A stretch of DNA of 7,053 bases from Sva-07 sp041686315 (lineage in GTDB: Bacteria > Actinomycetota > Acidimicrobiia > Acidimicrobiales > Ilumatobacteraceae): positions 1 to 7,053 of the forward strand of contig JAWLEC010000154.1 in assembly GCA_041686315.1 (NCBI GenBank), in the 5' to 3' direction. Below, one piece after another: positions 6,359-7,053 of the stretch (its first letter is position 1; each line of letters starts with the position of its first letter). The notes under the pieces were generated by a model, which was not told the origin of the DNA, ran no database searches, and worked only from the letters and a program-made list of their open reading frames with translations. Both the position numbers and the translations under genes were made by a program.

Positions 6359-6365
6359 TCGGCGG

Positions 6366-7019
6366 ATGGAGATACGCGAGGCGATACGCACCAACGGCAC
6401 GGTCAGGCGGTTCACCGACGACCCGGTCGACGACGCGACGATCGCCTCGATCCTCGACGACGCCCGGTTCGCGCCGTCGGGCGGCAACCGCCAACCCTGG
6501 CGCGTCGCCGTGGTCGAGGACCGGATACTGCGCCGTGAACTCGCCACCCTGATGCAGCCGGTCTGGGACGAGTATCTCGAGACCGCGATGGCCGGTGGCA
6601 CCCCGTTCAACGTCGTCGACTACGAGCGACCCGACGTGATCACCCCCGGCAAGGCCAACGATCTGCTCGCCGAGATCGAGTCGGTCCCGGTGGTACTGGC
6701 CGTGGCCGCCGACCTCGGCAACATCGCCATGATGGACGGCGACCTCCACCGACCGCCCATCACCGGAGGCGCGTCGATCTATCCGTTCTGCTGGAACCTG
6801 ATGTTGTCCGCCCGCGCGCACGGCCTCGGCGGGGTGATGACCACGTTCCTCAGCCGGGTCGAGCCGGCGGCCGCCCCGGCCCTGGGGCTCCCCGAACACC
6901 ATGCACTGGTCACCACGATCTTCCTCGGTGTGCCCGAGCACCAACCGACGAAACTGAAGCGCCATCCGGTCGAGGCGTTCACCACCCGCAATCGGTTCGA
7001 CGGCCCCACGTTCCCCTGA
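6366..7019 (+). CDS. Nitroreductase-family FMN oxidoreductase
   Basis: A 217-residue cytoplasmic flavoprotein of the nitroreductase superfamily, which uses FMN and usually NAD(P)H to reduce quinones, nitro compounds or other acceptors as a homodimer. The N-terminal FMN-phosphate motif is RTNGTVRRF (8-16), followed by APSGGNRQPWR (36-46). The C-terminal flavin segment is GGASIYPFCWNLMLSARAHG (134-153) and then LGGVMTTFL (154-162). GVP at 188-190 and a basic tail, KLKRHPVEAF, complete the pattern. Length is normal. The start is the ATG at 6366; the open frame to 6270 overlaps the end of the aconitase and lacks family similarity. It lies 35 nt after the aconitase in the same direction. The physiological substrate is unknown, and no link to aconitase function is evident. 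Confidence 0.88.
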   Translation: MEIREAIRTNGTVRRFTDDPVDDATIASILDDARFAPSGGNRQPWRVAVVEDRILRRELATLMQPVWDEYLETAMAGGTPFNVVDYERPDVITPGKANDLLAEIESVPVVLAVAADLGNIAMMDGDLHRPPITGGASIYPFCWNLMLSARAHGLGGVMTTFLSRVEPAAAPALGLPEHHALVTTIFLGVPEHQPTKLKRHPVEAFTTRNRFDGPTFP

Positions 7020-7020
7020 G

Positions 7021-7053
7021 AAGCGACAGGGGGGTCGGACCCCGCTGTCGCTT
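7021..7053. terminator. Large near-perfect palindrome after the nitroreductase gene (terminator or REP-like)
   Basis: The last 33 bases form an almost perfect inverted repeat starting one base after the stop codon. Outer arms of 9 bp (AAGCGACAG / CTGTCGCTT) and inner arms of 6 bp (GGGGTC / GACCCC) are separated by a single G-G mismatch, with one central base (at least three bases must unpair for a real RNA loop). It is a strong hairpin in either direction. Any following T run lies outside the window. A bidirectional terminator or a dispersed palindromic repeat are both possible. Confidence 0.65.

Overview
This is a high-GC window with strong G/C preference at third codon positions and gene families typical of Actinomycetota. 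The organism is most likely an actinobacterium. Acidimicrobiia is a guess from style only; nothing in the window fixes the class. The sequence holds the 3' end of one unrecognised gene, four genes on the minus strand, two genes on the plus strand, and a large palindrome at the right edge. I see no tRNA, rRNA, CRISPR array, transposase or prophage gene.

Layout. Positions 1-356 (+) hold the C-terminal end of a protein with a low-complexity tail. It converges on, and slightly overlaps, the minus-strand block. That block, in its own reading order, is: a GntR/HutC-type regulator (3963-3238), an FMN-dependent alpha-hydroxy-acid (L-lactate type) dehydrogenase (3158-1926), a crotonase/enoyl-CoA hydratase family protein (1884-1063) and an NAD(P)H-dependent flavodoxin-fold oxidoreductase (1038-316). 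Gaps of 79, 41 and 24 nt make one operon plausible. Divergent from the regulator, on the plus strand, are a mitochondrial-type aconitase (4055-6330) and a nitroreductase-family FMN protein (6366-7019), followed by the palindrome at 7021-7053.

How it may work together. The regulator and the aconitase share a 91-bp intergenic region. It holds overlapping divergent -10 elements inside a 6+6 bp inverted repeat (4031-4050), a good candidate operator. The simplest reading is that the GntR protein controls itself, the lactate-dehydrogenase operon and aconitase, tying 2-hydroxy-acid or acyl-CoA use to TCA entry. That is inference. Three tandem 16-bp repeats lie between the regulator and the dehydrogenase, and each carries an ACAAC core like the operator arm.

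Data caveat. The aconitase reading frame breaks near 5552: one base appears to be missing in a G run, and restoring it gives a full-length enzyme with every catalytic residue. The first, partial gene shows a similar apparent one-base loss in a C run near 206. Both look more like sequence errors than biology, but this cannot be settled from the window. I found no clearly novel defence or mobile system here. The most interesting features are regulatory: the divergent promoter/operator, the structured gntR leader, the tandem repeats, and a recurring leaderless-promoter pattern.
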